Below, one piece after another: positions 33,678 to 40,985 of a stretch of DNA of 64,000 bases; the first letter of the stretch is position 1, and every line of letters starts with the position of its first letter. The position numbers and the translations under genes were made by a program. The stretch is from Klebsiella sp. RIT-PI-d (GTDB lineage: Bacteria; Pseudomonadota; Gammaproteobacteria; Enterobacterales; Enterobacteriaceae). The DNA is taken from positions 310,001 through 374,000 of the forward strand of contig NZ_LGIT01000003.1 in assembly GCF_001187865.1 (NCBI RefSeq). Direction: 5' to 3'. The notes below the pieces were generated by a model. The model saw only the letters and a list, made by a program, of their open reading frames with translations. It searched no databases and was not told the origin of the DNA.

Positions 33678-33739
33678 GCGTGTTTTATGATAGATACCAA
33701 AAATGGCAGGATGCAGCGTGTAAAGATGCAATTGCAAAT

Positions 33740-33758
33740 GATATTTATTTTCATTATC
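33740..33758 (+). promoter_or_regulatory. Fur-box-like site upstream of the yncE-like/TonB receptor pair
   Basis: GATATTTATTTTCATTATC matches the 19-base Fur consensus at about 15 positions, with an intact TTTCATTATC right half followed by ATTTTTC. It lies 37 bases before the first gene of the pair, in an AT-rich promoter-like segment. Repression by iron-loaded Fur is inferred. Confidence 0.65.
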
Positions 33759-33795
33759 ATTTTTCTTTTCGTAAGCACCTGTAAAGAAAAATTAT

Positions 33796-34845
33796 ATGAA
33801 CTTCACAATATTAAAAAAACAATCCCTCTGCGCGCTAATCGTTGGTATCGCCCTTCACGCTGGCTCCGCTTCTGCAAAGGAATTTACCGAGGCACAGTTC
33901 TCGTCGCAACCGCTGGGTCATGGCGTTTATGAGCTGGCTCTCGACGGCGGGCAACAAACCCTGTATGCGGCATCAGCGCCCTCTTTCGATAAAGACAAAA
34001 CCGCCGGAGATGTATTTCGACTTTCCCCTGACACGCTGAAGATTGAACAACGTATGGTCACTCAGCGTCGTCCTTTTGCCGTTTCTCTCGATGAACCTAA
34101 CCACATTTTGTGGCTGGGCAATGCGCTGGACGGCTCCGTCACCCTGCTGGACACCCGTAGCGGTAAAGAAGTAAAGATAATCCAGCTTACCAACGCTGAA
34201 ACTAATGCTCACGTTCGTGAAGTGGTTCTCGACAAGAAAAATCATCGCCTGTATGTCTCCGGTATCGGCAGTAAAGGTAAAGGTGTAACGTGGATAATCG
34301 ACACGCAAAACCAGACGCTGTTAGATACTCAAAATTCACTCAACGCCGTCGGTTTTGCGGTCGACGAGGCGGCTGATAAAGTCTATGCCGTTACCGGCCA
34401 GGGCGAGCTCATTACGCTGGAAGGTAAAACCTCACGGGTCCTTTCGCGTGTAAAAGTTGATCCTTCCGAGCCTGAACACTATTTCCTGAACATGGCTGTG
34501 AACCCGGCTAAAGGCGTCGGATTTATCGCTGATACCAATACTGCCGATGTGCTGGTGGTAGAACTCTCTTCCGGGAAGATCGTTCACCGTGTTCCCACCC
34601 CTAACTCGATTGCCGCTATCTATAACGCTGCCCGTAATGAAGTTTATGTTACTCATCGAAATGCCCGTCAGATCAGCGTTATCGATGCCAGTACATACAG
34701 CCTGAAACACACCATTAAAACGGCAGCCATGCCCAATAGCATGGTGCTTTCGCCTGACAGCAACACGCTCTTCGTCAGCGTAAAGCAGGATGAAAAAACG
34801 CCCGAGGCTGACTACGTACTGAAAATCGATTTAACCCAATTCTGA
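33796..34845 (+). CDS. YncE-like periplasmic beta-propeller protein
   Basis: A 349-residue secreted protein. A signal peptide ends near GSASA at residue 24. The mature part contains repeated propeller blades of the type LYVSGIG…VTWIIDTQNQTLLDT, GVGFIADTNTADVLVVELSSGKIV and EVYVTHRNARQISVIDASTYSLKHTI. The overall layout and many blades resemble E. coli YncE, a Fur-regulated periplasmic beta-propeller that binds DNA in vitro and is adjacent to the TonB receptor gene yncD. Here it is followed 10 bases later by a TonB-dependent receptor, so the pairing is conserved although the locus differs. It probably assists receptor-linked iron uptake; this is inference. Confidence 0.8.
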   Translation: MNFTILKKQSLCALIVGIALHAGSASAKEFTEAQFSSQPLGHGVYELALDGGQQTLYAASAPSFDKDKTAGDVFRLSPDTLKIEQRMVTQRRPFAVSLDEPNHILWLGNALDGSVTLLDTRSGKEVKIIQLTNAETNAHVREVVLDKKNHRLYVSGIGSKGKGVTWIIDTQNQTLLDTQNSLNAVGFAVDEAADKVYAVTGQGELITLEGKTSRVLSRVKVDPSEPEHYFLNMAVNPAKGVGFIADTNTADVLVVELSSGKIVHRVPTPNSIAAIYNAARNEVYVTHRNARQISVIDASTYSLKHTIKTAAMPNSMVLSPDSNTLFVSVKQDEKTPEADYVLKIDLTQF

Positions 34846-34855
34846 GGATAGCGTC

Positions 34856-36853
34856 ATGATAATCCGGACTCGTATGGCGCTGGCGATTTCACTCGCCCTC
34901 GCCAGCCTTCCTGCGGCCGTTTTTGCCGAAGAGACTGCGCCTGATAATGAAGAATTACTTGTAGTCACCGCTACCGGCTTCGCTCAGGAACGCCGCGAAG
35001 CCCCCGCCACCATCTCCGTGGTCGGCGAAAAGGAGCTGAATACCCGCTCTAATCAGAACGTCACCGAAGCGTTGCGCGAGATGCCCGGCGTACTGGTGGG
35101 TAACGGTAACGGCAGCCTGGCGACTGGCGACATCCAGATGCGCGGTATGGATTCGACCTATACCTCTTATATGGTCAACGGTATCAAGCAAGCCACTCGC
35201 GAATCCCGCCCTTATGGGCACCATATTGGAACCGAAGCGGCCTTCATGCCGCCCATTGCCGCTATCGAACGCATTGAGGTGATCCGCGGACCGATGTCCT
35301 CATTATATGGTTCTGACTCCATCGGTGGCGTCGTTAATGTGATCACCAAAAAAGCCTGGAATCTCGATAAATGGACAGGCGTGCTGGAAGATAACTACTT
35401 TCTGCAGGAGAAGAGTGAGTATGGTAATACCAATCAGACCAATGCTTTCTTAATGGGCCCCATCATTCCTGGCAAGCTCGGCATGAGCCTTGCGGCAGAT
35501 TATCTTGACCGCCGTGATGACGATAGCCCGGATGATGAACGCTTTGTCAAACATCAGGCCGGCAACCTCGACGCGACAATTAATATGTCGCCAACGGATA
35601 CCCAGCTATGGGATTTGAACGCCGTCAAAGGCCATCAGGAGAAATCGCATAACGATAAGGCGTGGTACTGGGGCTTTGACCGCGATGCCGCGTCGCTTTC
35701 TCAGAATGCCTGGTACGGTGATGATCTGCTGGAAGTGAAGAACTTCATCAGCTATGAGAAGGCTAAAACCGAATATCGTGTTCCGGGTTTACGTTCACAG
35801 TTTATCAAACAGCGTAATTATGAAGCCAACAGTGCCAATACTTTTTCGCTTGGCGATCATAAGCTAACGATGGGGGTTAATTTTACCCGTAATGAGCTGG
35901 ACGATACCTTCGGCATTGAAAATAAAGAGGTACCGGGCGTAACGCCGGTCAGTAAAATCTCGCGTAATGGCTGGGCAGTATTCGCTGAAGATGCCTGGAT
36001 GATGGACCCGGATTTCACCCTGACCACCTCCGCCCGTCTTGATCACGATAGCTACTTTGGCTACCACGTTACGCCGAAGCTCTATGGAAACTGGACGATA
36101 GATGAAAGCTGGGCGCTGAAAGGTGGCGTATCGGCAGGCTATAAAAAACCCGATCTACGTGAGAACAACGAGGGCTTCACCAGCGTCTACGGGGCATATC
36201 CCTACTCCTTCATTGGCATCGGTAATGACGATCTGAAGCCGGAGCAAAGCGTCAATACCGAGCTTGGCGTGTACTGGCAGCAGGATGCGCTGGCGCTGGA
36301 TGCCACCGTCTTCTTCACCAAATTTAAGGATAAGATCAGCGACTATACGATCTGTACTGCAACCGCCACGCAGAAGTGTATTTATAACGGTTATCAGGCA
36401 GAAGAAGTCTCTCAGTATTTCAACGTCAGCGACGCTGAAATTTACGGCATGGAGCTGAATGGTGACTGGCAGGTTACGGCATCACTAAAAGCGAACGCGA
36501 ACTACACCTATACGCACAGCGAACAAAAAAGCGGTCAGTATAAGGGCGATGCGCTAAGCGGATACCCGGAGAGTATGGTCAACCTGTCTTTGACGTGGAA
36601 TGCGCGTGACGCACTGGAGCTGTGGACGAAAACCAGCTGGCGCAGCAATACGCCAGACACGGGCAAGTCGACATCAACCGAGGCGTATGCACTGGTTGAT
36701 TCAGGAGCACGCTATCATCTCAACAAAAATACCACGTTGATGGCCGGAGTCTATAACCTGTTCGACGCGAATCCGATTTACACGACCACCTATAACCAGT
36801 CGTCCCTGCTGGAGGGTCGTCGCTATAATATGGGCGCGCGCATCGAGTTTTAA
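34856..36853 (+). CDS. TonB-dependent outer membrane receptor (CirA-like)
   Basis: A 665-residue ligand-gated outer-membrane porin. A signal peptide ends at about residue 24 (VFAEE), followed by a TonB box-like ELLVVTAT, a plug domain (ITVSVVGEKEL-type strand, MPGVLVGNGNGSL, IERIEVIRGPMSSLYGSDSIGGVVNVITKK) and a 22-strand barrel ending in an aromatic residue (ARIEF). The plug and barrel resemble CirA and related catecholate siderophore receptors. The ATG at 34856 has AGGAT upstream. Together with the YncE-like gene and the Fur box it forms an iron-regulated unit between rpoD and mug, absent from E. coli K-12. The ligand cannot be named from the sequence. Confidence 0.88.
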   Translation: MIIRTRMALAISLALASLPAAVFAEETAPDNEELLVVTATGFAQERREAPATISVVGEKELNTRSNQNVTEALREMPGVLVGNGNGSLATGDIQMRGMDSTYTSYMVNGIKQATRESRPYGHHIGTEAAFMPPIAAIERIEVIRGPMSSLYGSDSIGGVVNVITKKAWNLDKWTGVLEDNYFLQEKSEYGNTNQTNAFLMGPIIPGKLGMSLAADYLDRRDDDSPDDERFVKHQAGNLDATINMSPTDTQLWDLNAVKGHQEKSHNDKAWYWGFDRDAASLSQNAWYGDDLLEVKNFISYEKAKTEYRVPGLRSQFIKQRNYEANSANTFSLGDHKLTMGVNFTRNELDDTFGIENKEVPGVTPVSKISRNGWAVFAEDAWMMDPDFTLTTSARLDHDSYFGYHVTPKLYGNWTIDESWALKGGVSAGYKKPDLRENNEGFTSVYGAYPYSFIGIGNDDLKPEQSVNTELGVYWQQDALALDATVFFTKFKDKISDYTICTATATQKCIYNGYQAEEVSQYFNVSDAEIYGMELNGDWQVTASLKANANYTYTHSEQKSGQYKGDALSGYPESMVNLSLTWNARDALELWTKTSWRSNTPDTGKSTSTEAYALVDSGARYHLNKNTTLMAGVYNLFDANPIYTTTYNQSSLLEGRRYNMGARIEF

Positions 36854-36860
36854 TCGTTTC

Positions 36861-36881
36861 GCCGGGGCCTCTGGCTCCGGC
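36861..36881. terminator. hairpin between the TonB receptor gene and mug
   Basis: The stem GCCGGGGCC / GGCTCCGGC with a 3-base loop lies between the two convergent stop codons. There is no T-run, so its terminator function is uncertain. Confidence 0.4.
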
Positions 36882-36883
36882 TA

Positions 36884-37390
36884 TTACCGCCCGCGCGCCA
36901 CGAGCGCCCGATCGAGTTCACGATACGACTCAACCAGCTTATCCAGCGTCGCGCGATTCAGTCCGCTCGGATTAGGCAGTACCCAGACCTGCGTCGCGCC
37001 AATAGTAAGCTGCTGCTTACCCCACGCCGCTCCCCGCTGGCTGAATGCCTGCTCAAACGCATTCTTTCCGAGAACGGCCAGAACGTCAGGCTGATAATCC
37101 TCTATCTTTTTCACCAGCTCTCGCCCGCCCGTGCGCAATTCATGCAAATTCACTTCGCTGGCCTGTACCGTTGGCCTTTCAACCAACATGGTAATGCCAC
37201 AACGCGTATCTAACAGATGCTGTTCTTCTTCCGGCTTTAGCAGTCGCTCGGTAAATCCTGCCTGATGGATCACCTTCCAGAAACGGTTACCCGGATGCGC
37301 AAAATGAAATCCGGTATGTGCCGATGACTTCCCCGGATTGATGCCACAAAACACCACCCGCAGTCCCGGAGCCAGAATATCGCCGATCAT
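36884..37390 (-). CDS. mug: G/U mismatch-specific DNA glycosylase
   Basis: Mug removes uracil and ethenocytosine from mismatched duplex DNA. The 168-residue protein shows the active-site motif [25 protein letters not shown] (about residues 16–40) and the C-terminal [12 protein letters not shown] that inserts into the DNA. The ATG at 37390 gives [16 protein letters not shown], close to the E. coli start; the frame is open 32 codons further upstream. It converges with the TonB receptor gene and is divergent from the tRNA. Confidence 0.95.
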   Translation of the reverse strand: MIGDILAPGLRVVFCGINPGKSSAHTGFHFAHPGNRFWKVIHQAGFTERLLKPEEEQHLLDTRCGITMLVERPTVQASEVNLHELRTGGRELVKKIEDYQPDVLAVLGKNAFEQAFSQRGAAWGKQQLTIGATQVWVLPNPSGLNRATLDKLVESYRELDRALVARGR

Positions 37391-37515
37391 ACTTACTCCT
37401 GATGAATGATTCGAATAGAAAGTATAAGGGATTGAAAATCCATTGTTTACAAAAACAGCAAGCAGTCGTTTATGGCTGGATCGCATTGCCGAGTTACTTT
37501 ATAATTCACCGCCAC

Positions 37516-37591
37516 GGCCCCTTAGCTCAGTGGTTAGAGCAGGCGACTCATAATCGCTTGGTCGCTGGTTCAAGTCCAGCAGGGGCCACCA
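37516..37591 (+). tRNA. ileX: tRNA with CAU anticodon, tRNA-Ile2 (ileX type)
   Basis: A 76-base tRNA with encoded CCA and anticodon CAT at 37549–37551. The acceptor stem GGCCCCT pairs with AGGGGCC, the D arm GCTCAGTGGTTAGAGC and T arm GCTGGTTCAAGTCCAGC are canonical. The sequence and its place next to mug match E. coli ileX, whose C34 is modified to lysidine so that the tRNA reads AUA as isoleucine. Automatic tools may label it tRNA-Met. Confidence 0.93.
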
Positions 37592-37613
37592 AATTTTAGC
37601 TTTAAAATCATAT

Positions 37614-37643
37614 AAAAAAGCCACTCACGCGAGTGGCTTTTTT
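37614..37643 (+). terminator. rho-independent terminator after the tRNA
   Basis: AAAAAAGCCACTC, a short ACGC loop and GAGTGGCTTTTTT form a strong hairpin with a T-run, 22 bases after the tRNA 3' end. The A-run on the other side makes it bidirectional in appearance. Confidence 0.92.
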
Positions 37644-37812
37644 GTTACCTCGTTTTTGATTATCGGTAAAATGTCGATGGATTTTTACCGACATATTCCT
37701 GAGCACAGAGTTATAACGGGCACCCCTGACGCATGCTCAGCTGAAAAACGGGGAGGTTGCAGGAAAATCGCAGAATACAACCGGCCTTCAGGGGGAGGGT
37801 TTGTATTGCGCT

Positions 37813-38291
37813 TTAGTACGTTGCCCGCTCATTCCAGGAGTCACTATAAATGACATTGCCTTCACAATATTTCCAGGTGATTTTCTCATAGCGCACGAGT
37901 ACTGTTTCAAGATGCTTTCCGGTACTTGCGCCTGGGTACATGTCGGGAGTGATAGAGGTTATCTTCACACCTTCCATTATGATATTAAAATACTCCTGCT
38001 CTAAACCAGCATCATTAATTTCATACATCTTTATTGTGGCTGATTGAAGCATTCTTCCTGTACTCAGTGCCTGAAATAAAAGCGGGGTTACACGGTCAAA
38101 TTCCTTCTGGAACATAACAGGCATGTGGACACGCGTGCCTGTCAATTTCCCGGTATTTCCGTCGACAGGAATATTGACGTTATGCGTAAATGATTTAAGT
38201 TCAATTGCCCTTCACGCCCGTACACGAGGGATGGGCCAGTCACAGGGGAACCATTTTCATCAATAAGAAATAAATAATCCGGATTTGACAT
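37813..38291 (-). pseudogene. frameshifted Hcp-family type VI secretion protein (tssD/hcp)
   Basis: On the minus strand an ATG at 38291, preceded by AAGGAG, starts MSNPDYLFLIDENGSP, continues to GREGQL and then leaves the family frame. Inserting one base in the G-run at about 38208–38210 restores IELKSFTHNVNIPVDGNTGKLTGTRVHMPVMFQKEFD and the rest of a typical Hcp of about 159 residues, ending WKYCEGNVIYSDSWNER. Hcp hexamers form the T6SS inner tube and carry effectors. As written, the gene yields only a short N-terminal peptide or an internal fragment (37813–38145). Either a real inactivating deletion or a sequencing error in a homopolymer is possible. No other T6SS structural genes are in the window. 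Confidence 0.8.
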
Positions 38292-38306
38292 AAAACTCCT
38301 TGTAAA

Positions 38307-38491
38307 TCATTTATCGTATTTATCAAAGCGACCAAATATAATCGGGTGAACAATAACAAACACGATGATTGCCATAAACGTTAATAATACCCAGTGCCCG
38401 GGAACCAGCCACAGGAATAAAGAGGCGCACGCAAAATATAAACGGGAAATATAATATCCGCAAATAGAATTGATAGCAGGCTCTTAAACAT
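38307..38491 (-). pseudogene. frameshifted small membrane protein between the hcp and the gene remnant
   Basis: From ATG 38491 (minus strand) the frame reads M-F and is then shifted by one base in an A-run at about 38484–38487. The continuing frame encodes EPAINSICGYYISRLYFACASLFLW, then a second hydrophobic segment (TFMAIIVFVIVHPIIFG) and ends RFDKYDK, which would make a two-helix protein of about 61 residues if one A is restored. The ATG begins one base after the stop of the upstream remnant and the gene ends 15 bases before the hcp start. It could be an immunity-type membrane protein by position only; no family was recognised. Confidence 0.55.
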
Positions 38492-38492
38492 A

Positions 38493-38726
38493 TCACCCGC
38501 CCTTTAAGTCGTCATAAATCGCATCGAAATCCTTATAGTACTTTATTTGCACCTTCTTGATGAGATCATCTATGAACGGCTCCACAAAATAGTAAAGCAT
38601 TTCCAGTTGGGCGGCATACAGAATAGCGTAATACTTCGGGTCCAGCGTCCTCAGGCGACGGGCAGCAAGGGTGCACTTCTGGTCGGTGCCAATCAGTTGA
38701 AGTGCCATGACAGCGGTATCGGGCAA
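38493..38726 (-). CDS. unrecognised C-terminal gene remnant upstream of the hcp module
   Basis: An open stretch of 77 codons with a TTG start directly after a stop codon; an internal ATG lies at 38708. It encodes a charged, helical sequence (TLAARRLRTLDPKYYAILYAAQLEML … VQIKYYKDFDAIYDDLKGG). It has no ribosome-binding site and looks like the 3' end of a longer gene whose 5' part was lost where the toxin–antitoxin promoter region begins. Its position ahead of a small membrane protein and an hcp would suit a T6SS cargo or related gene. I do not recognise the family. Confidence 0.4.
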   Translation of the reverse strand: MPDTAVMALQLIGTDQKCTLAARRLRTLDPKYYAILYAAQLEMLYYFVEPFIDDLIKKVQIKYYKDFDAIYDDLKGG

Positions 38727-38736
38727 TCAACTTTTA

Positions 38737-38786
38737 TTGATGTAATCACTTTCATCAACAGATTACTGATGTTATGCTTTACATCA
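38737..38786 (+). promoter_or_regulatory. two palindromic operator-like sites before the toxin–antitoxin pair
   Basis: TTGATG-N10-CATCAA (38737–38758) is followed by TGATGT-N8-ACATCA (38767–38786), giving two related inverted repeats with the core TTGATGT/ACATCAA. The second overlaps a -10-like TATGCT at 38774–38779 and ends 17 bases before the first gene. Autoregulation by the antitoxin is inferred. Confidence 0.55.
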
Positions 38787-38803
38787 ACAAGGAGAGACAC
38801 ACT

Positions 38804-39085
38804 ATGTCTGCTGTTGAGTTGATGAATCGGAGGATTCAAATTGCGGATAATGCGTTTGCCACTATTCGTATTTTGCAGGTTGATCCTGCTCTTATAGGTA
38901 GTGAGCATCTATATAAATACAGTCTGGCGTATATTGTGGATGGTGTCTGCGTGATGCGTTATGACAATGAACGCGGCAAGGGCGACCATAAACATATTGG
39001 CGATCGTGAATATCCGGTTACGTTTACCGACATACAACATCTGATAGCCAGTTTTCAGGAAGATATCAACCATCTGAGGAGATGA
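38804..39085 (+). CDS. TumE-family toxin of a type II-like toxin–antitoxin pair (DUF6516)
   Basis: A 93-residue protein with the DUF6516/TumE pattern: YSLAYIVDGVCVMRYDNERG, HKHIGDREYPVTF and a terminal helix LIASFQEDINHL. TumE is the presumed toxin of the TumE–TumA module known from accessory elements in Proteobacteria; its target is not known to me. I chose the ATG at 38804 because AAGGAG lies 10 bases upstream, over an in-frame ATG at 38774. The next gene starts 4 bases after its stop, as usual for such operons. The patch is AT-richer than its surroundings. Confidence 0.68.
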   Translation: MSAVELMNRRIQIADNAFATIRILQVDPALIGSEHLYKYSLAYIVDGVCVMRYDNERGKGDHKHIGDREYPVTFTDIQHLIASFQEDINHLRR

Positions 39086-39089
39086 CAGT

Positions 39090-39449
39090 ATGAGAATATT
39101 ATCCGTCAGGATCATGTCCATCGCCGATGCTTTTCAGGCAACGATGGAAGATGCTACTCGTGCCATGTCCGGCGTGGCCACCGGCTCTGAGTTGATATTT
39201 CCCAGCGTTGAGCAGCTTGCTAAAACTATGCTTGCGCCAAATCGCTGGCAGATCATCAGGGTCATGAAAGGTGCAAAACCTGTTTCTATTCGCGAGCTTT
39301 CACGACGGGTGGATCGCGATTTTCGCGGCGTGTATAACGATGTTCAGGCACTGCTGAACGGCGGCGTTCTCGACAAGGATGGCGATAAGATCGTTTTGCC
39401 GTATGATCGTATCGATATCGAGTTCAATTCGGATGATGCTGTAGCGTAA
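39090..39449 (+). CDS. TumA-like antitoxin / winged helix-turn-helix DNA-binding protein
   Basis: A 119-residue protein whose C-terminal half is a winged helix-turn-helix (IIRVMKGAKPVSIRELSRRVDRDFRGVYNDVQALLNGGVLDKD … VLPYDRIDIEF), the type often called HVO_A0114-like and found beside TumE toxins. The N-terminal part (FQATMEDATRAM, LAKTML) probably binds the toxin. GAGGAGA precedes the ATG and a terminator follows. It most likely neutralises the upstream toxin and represses the operon through the palindromes at 38737–38786. Confidence 0.65.
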   Translation: MRILSVRIMSIADAFQATMEDATRAMSGVATGSELIFPSVEQLAKTMLAPNRWQIIRVMKGAKPVSIRELSRRVDRDFRGVYNDVQALLNGGVLDKDGDKIVLPYDRIDIEFNSDDAVA

Positions 39450-39467
39450 AGGTACGATTGATCCATC

Positions 39468-39501
39468 AGGGCGCGGCCGCGAAGCGCGCCTTTTAGTTTT
39501 T
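39468..39501 (+). terminator. terminator after the toxin–antitoxin operon
   Basis: GGCGCG / CGCGCC arms (39470–39475 and 39485–39490) are followed by TTTTAGTTTTTTT. It lies 20 bases after the antitoxin stop. The rest of the 268-base gap before mtnC holds only the met boxes. Confidence 0.7.
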
Positions 39502-39643
39502 TTATTCCCTCTAATGCGCGCTTCGTTATGACGTATAAAGATACCGTGCTGATTGCGTCTGGCAACAAGTCAGGGGATGAGACGATAAGTCAGCCCATCC
39601 TCTCTTGAACCCACCTTAACACAATGTTAACCTCGAATATTAA

Positions 39644-39667
39644 AGACGCTTAGACGTCCAGATGACC
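39644..39667 (+). promoter_or_regulatory. tandem met boxes (MetJ operator) upstream of mtnCD
   Basis: Three adjacent 8-base units, AGACGCTT, AGACGTCC and AGATGACC, match the MetJ met box AGACGTCT in tandem. The block ends 50 bases before the mtnC start. Repression by MetJ–S-adenosylmethionine is inferred, which fits a methionine-salvage operon. Confidence 0.75.
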
Positions 39668-39717
39668 TACATTTCTGCGTTACGTTTATAAGGCGTAACG
39701 CTCACTCTGGAGAGACC

Positions 39718-40407
39718 ATGATCCGCGCTATTGTGACCGACATTGAAGGCACCACCAGCGACATCCGCTTTGTGCATGATGTCCTGTTCCCCTATGCGCG
39801 CGAGCGGCTGGCGGCGCTGGTGAAATCGCAGCAATATGCCGAACCGGTGAAAACCATTCTTGATAATTTGCGCGAAGAGATAGACCAGCCTGCGGCAACG
39901 GCGCAGGAACTGACTGAAGTCCTGCTGACCTTTATGGATGAAGACCGTAAATCCACGGCGCTAAAAGCGTTGCAGGGAATTATCTGGCAGGAGGGGTATC
40001 TGCACGGCGATTTTACCGGTCATCTTTACCCGGACGTCCTGCCCGCGCTGGAAAAATGGAAGTCGCAGTCGATTGATCTGTATGTCTATTCTTCCGGGTC
40101 CGTGGCGGCGCAGAAATTGTTGTTTGGTTACAGCGACGAGGGCGATATTACACATTTGTTCAGCGGCTATTTTGATACGCGTACGGGTGCAAAACGTGAC
40201 GCACAGTCGTATCGTAATATCGCCGGGCAAATCGGGCATTCTCCGGCATCGATTCTGTTTCTCTCCGATATTCATCAGGAGCTGGATGCCGCAGAAGAGG
40301 CCGGATTACGCACGCTACAGCTGGTCCGCGGCGATCGCGATGCGGGCAGCCATCATCCCCAGGTTCAACGTTTTGACGACATTCATCCGGAGCAAATCCC
40401 TTCATGA
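39718..40407 (+). CDS. mtnC: acireductone synthase (enolase-phosphatase E1)
   Basis: MtnC converts 2,3-diketo-5-methylthiopentyl-1-phosphate to acireductone in the methionine salvage pathway. The 229-residue HAD-family protein starts [27 protein letters not shown], with the catalytic DxE-G-T-T motif, then [16 protein letters not shown] and [16 protein letters not shown]. Its stop overlaps the mtnD start by 4 bases (ATGA). Met boxes precede it. Confidence 0.96.
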   Translation: MIRAIVTDIEGTTSDIRFVHDVLFPYARERLAALVKSQQYAEPVKTILDNLREEIDQPAATAQELTEVLLTFMDEDRKSTALKALQGIIWQEGYLHGDFTGHLYPDVLPALEKWKSQSIDLYVYSSGSVAAQKLLFGYSDEGDITHLFSGYFDTRTGAKRDAQSYRNIAGQIGHSPASILFLSDIHQELDAAEEAGLRTLQLVRGDRDAGSHHPQVQRFDDIHPEQIPS

Positions 40408-40946
40408 GCGCATTAACCGTTTTCTCAGACAACGATGCCCGTCAGCCCGTCTGGCACAGTACCGACGCCGGTGACATTCAGCAGCAGCTTAATGCGAAGG
40501 GCGTTCGTTTTGAGCGCTGGCAGGCTGACCGCCAGCTTGGTGAGGCCCCCACGCCGGAAACGGTGATTACGGCGTATCAACACGCCATCGATAAGCTGGT
40601 TGCTGAGAAAGGCTATCAGAGCTGGGATGTGATCAGCCTGCGCGCCGACAATCCGCAGAAAGAGGCGCTGCGGGCGAAGTTTCTTAATGAACATACTCAC
40701 GGGGAAGATGAAGTGCGTTTCTTCGTTGAGGGCGCAGGGCTATTTTGCCTGCATATCGGCAATGAAATTTATCAGGTGCTGTGCGAGAAGAATGACTTGA
40801 TTTCTGTTCCGGCCGGAACGCCGCACTGGTTTGATATGGGATCAGAACCCAATTTTACTGCGATTCGTATTTTCGATAACCAGGAAGGCTGGATAGCCAA
40901 TTTTACCGGCGATACCATCGCCGATGCCTATCCTCGCCTGCCCTGA
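40404..40946 (+). CDS. mtnD: acireductone dioxygenase
   Basis: MtnD oxidises acireductone; with Fe2+ it gives the keto-acid precursor of methionine plus formate, and with Ni2+ an off-pathway reaction giving CO. The 180-residue cupin has the metal ligands in [14 protein letters not shown] (two His and a Glu, residues ~97–103) and [12 protein letters not shown] (third His). It is translationally coupled to mtnC and converges with mtnB. Confidence 0.96.
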   Translation: MSALTVFSDNDARQPVWHSTDAGDIQQQLNAKGVRFERWQADRQLGEAPTPETVITAYQHAIDKLVAEKGYQSWDVISLRADNPQKEALRAKFLNEHTHGEDEVRFFVEGAGLFCLHIGNEIYQVLCEKNDLISVPAGTPHWFDMGSEPNFTAIRIFDNQEGWIANFTGDTIADAYPRLP

Positions 40947-40958
40947 CTGTAGCAATAC

Positions 40959-40979
40959 CGCCCGGCGCACTGCCGGGCG
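40959..40979. terminator. hairpin between convergent mtnD and mtnB
   Basis: CGCCCGGC / GCCGGGCG form a perfect 8-base stem with a 5-base loop. No T-run follows in either direction, so it may be a REP-type 3' hairpin rather than a true terminator. Confidence 0.5.
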
Positions 40980-40985
40980 TTGAGA

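Noticed and set aside
37656-38004. Two short plus-strand frames between the tRNA terminator and the hcp gene
   Set aside because: No ribosome-binding sites or protein features; the second is antisense to the hcp frame.
37571-39700. Integrase-type attachment repeats (a copy of the tRNA 3' end) bounding the accessory patch
   Set aside because: I looked for a repeat of the tRNA 3' end near 39450–39700 and saw none, and no integrase is present, so a classical tRNA-integrated island is not supported.
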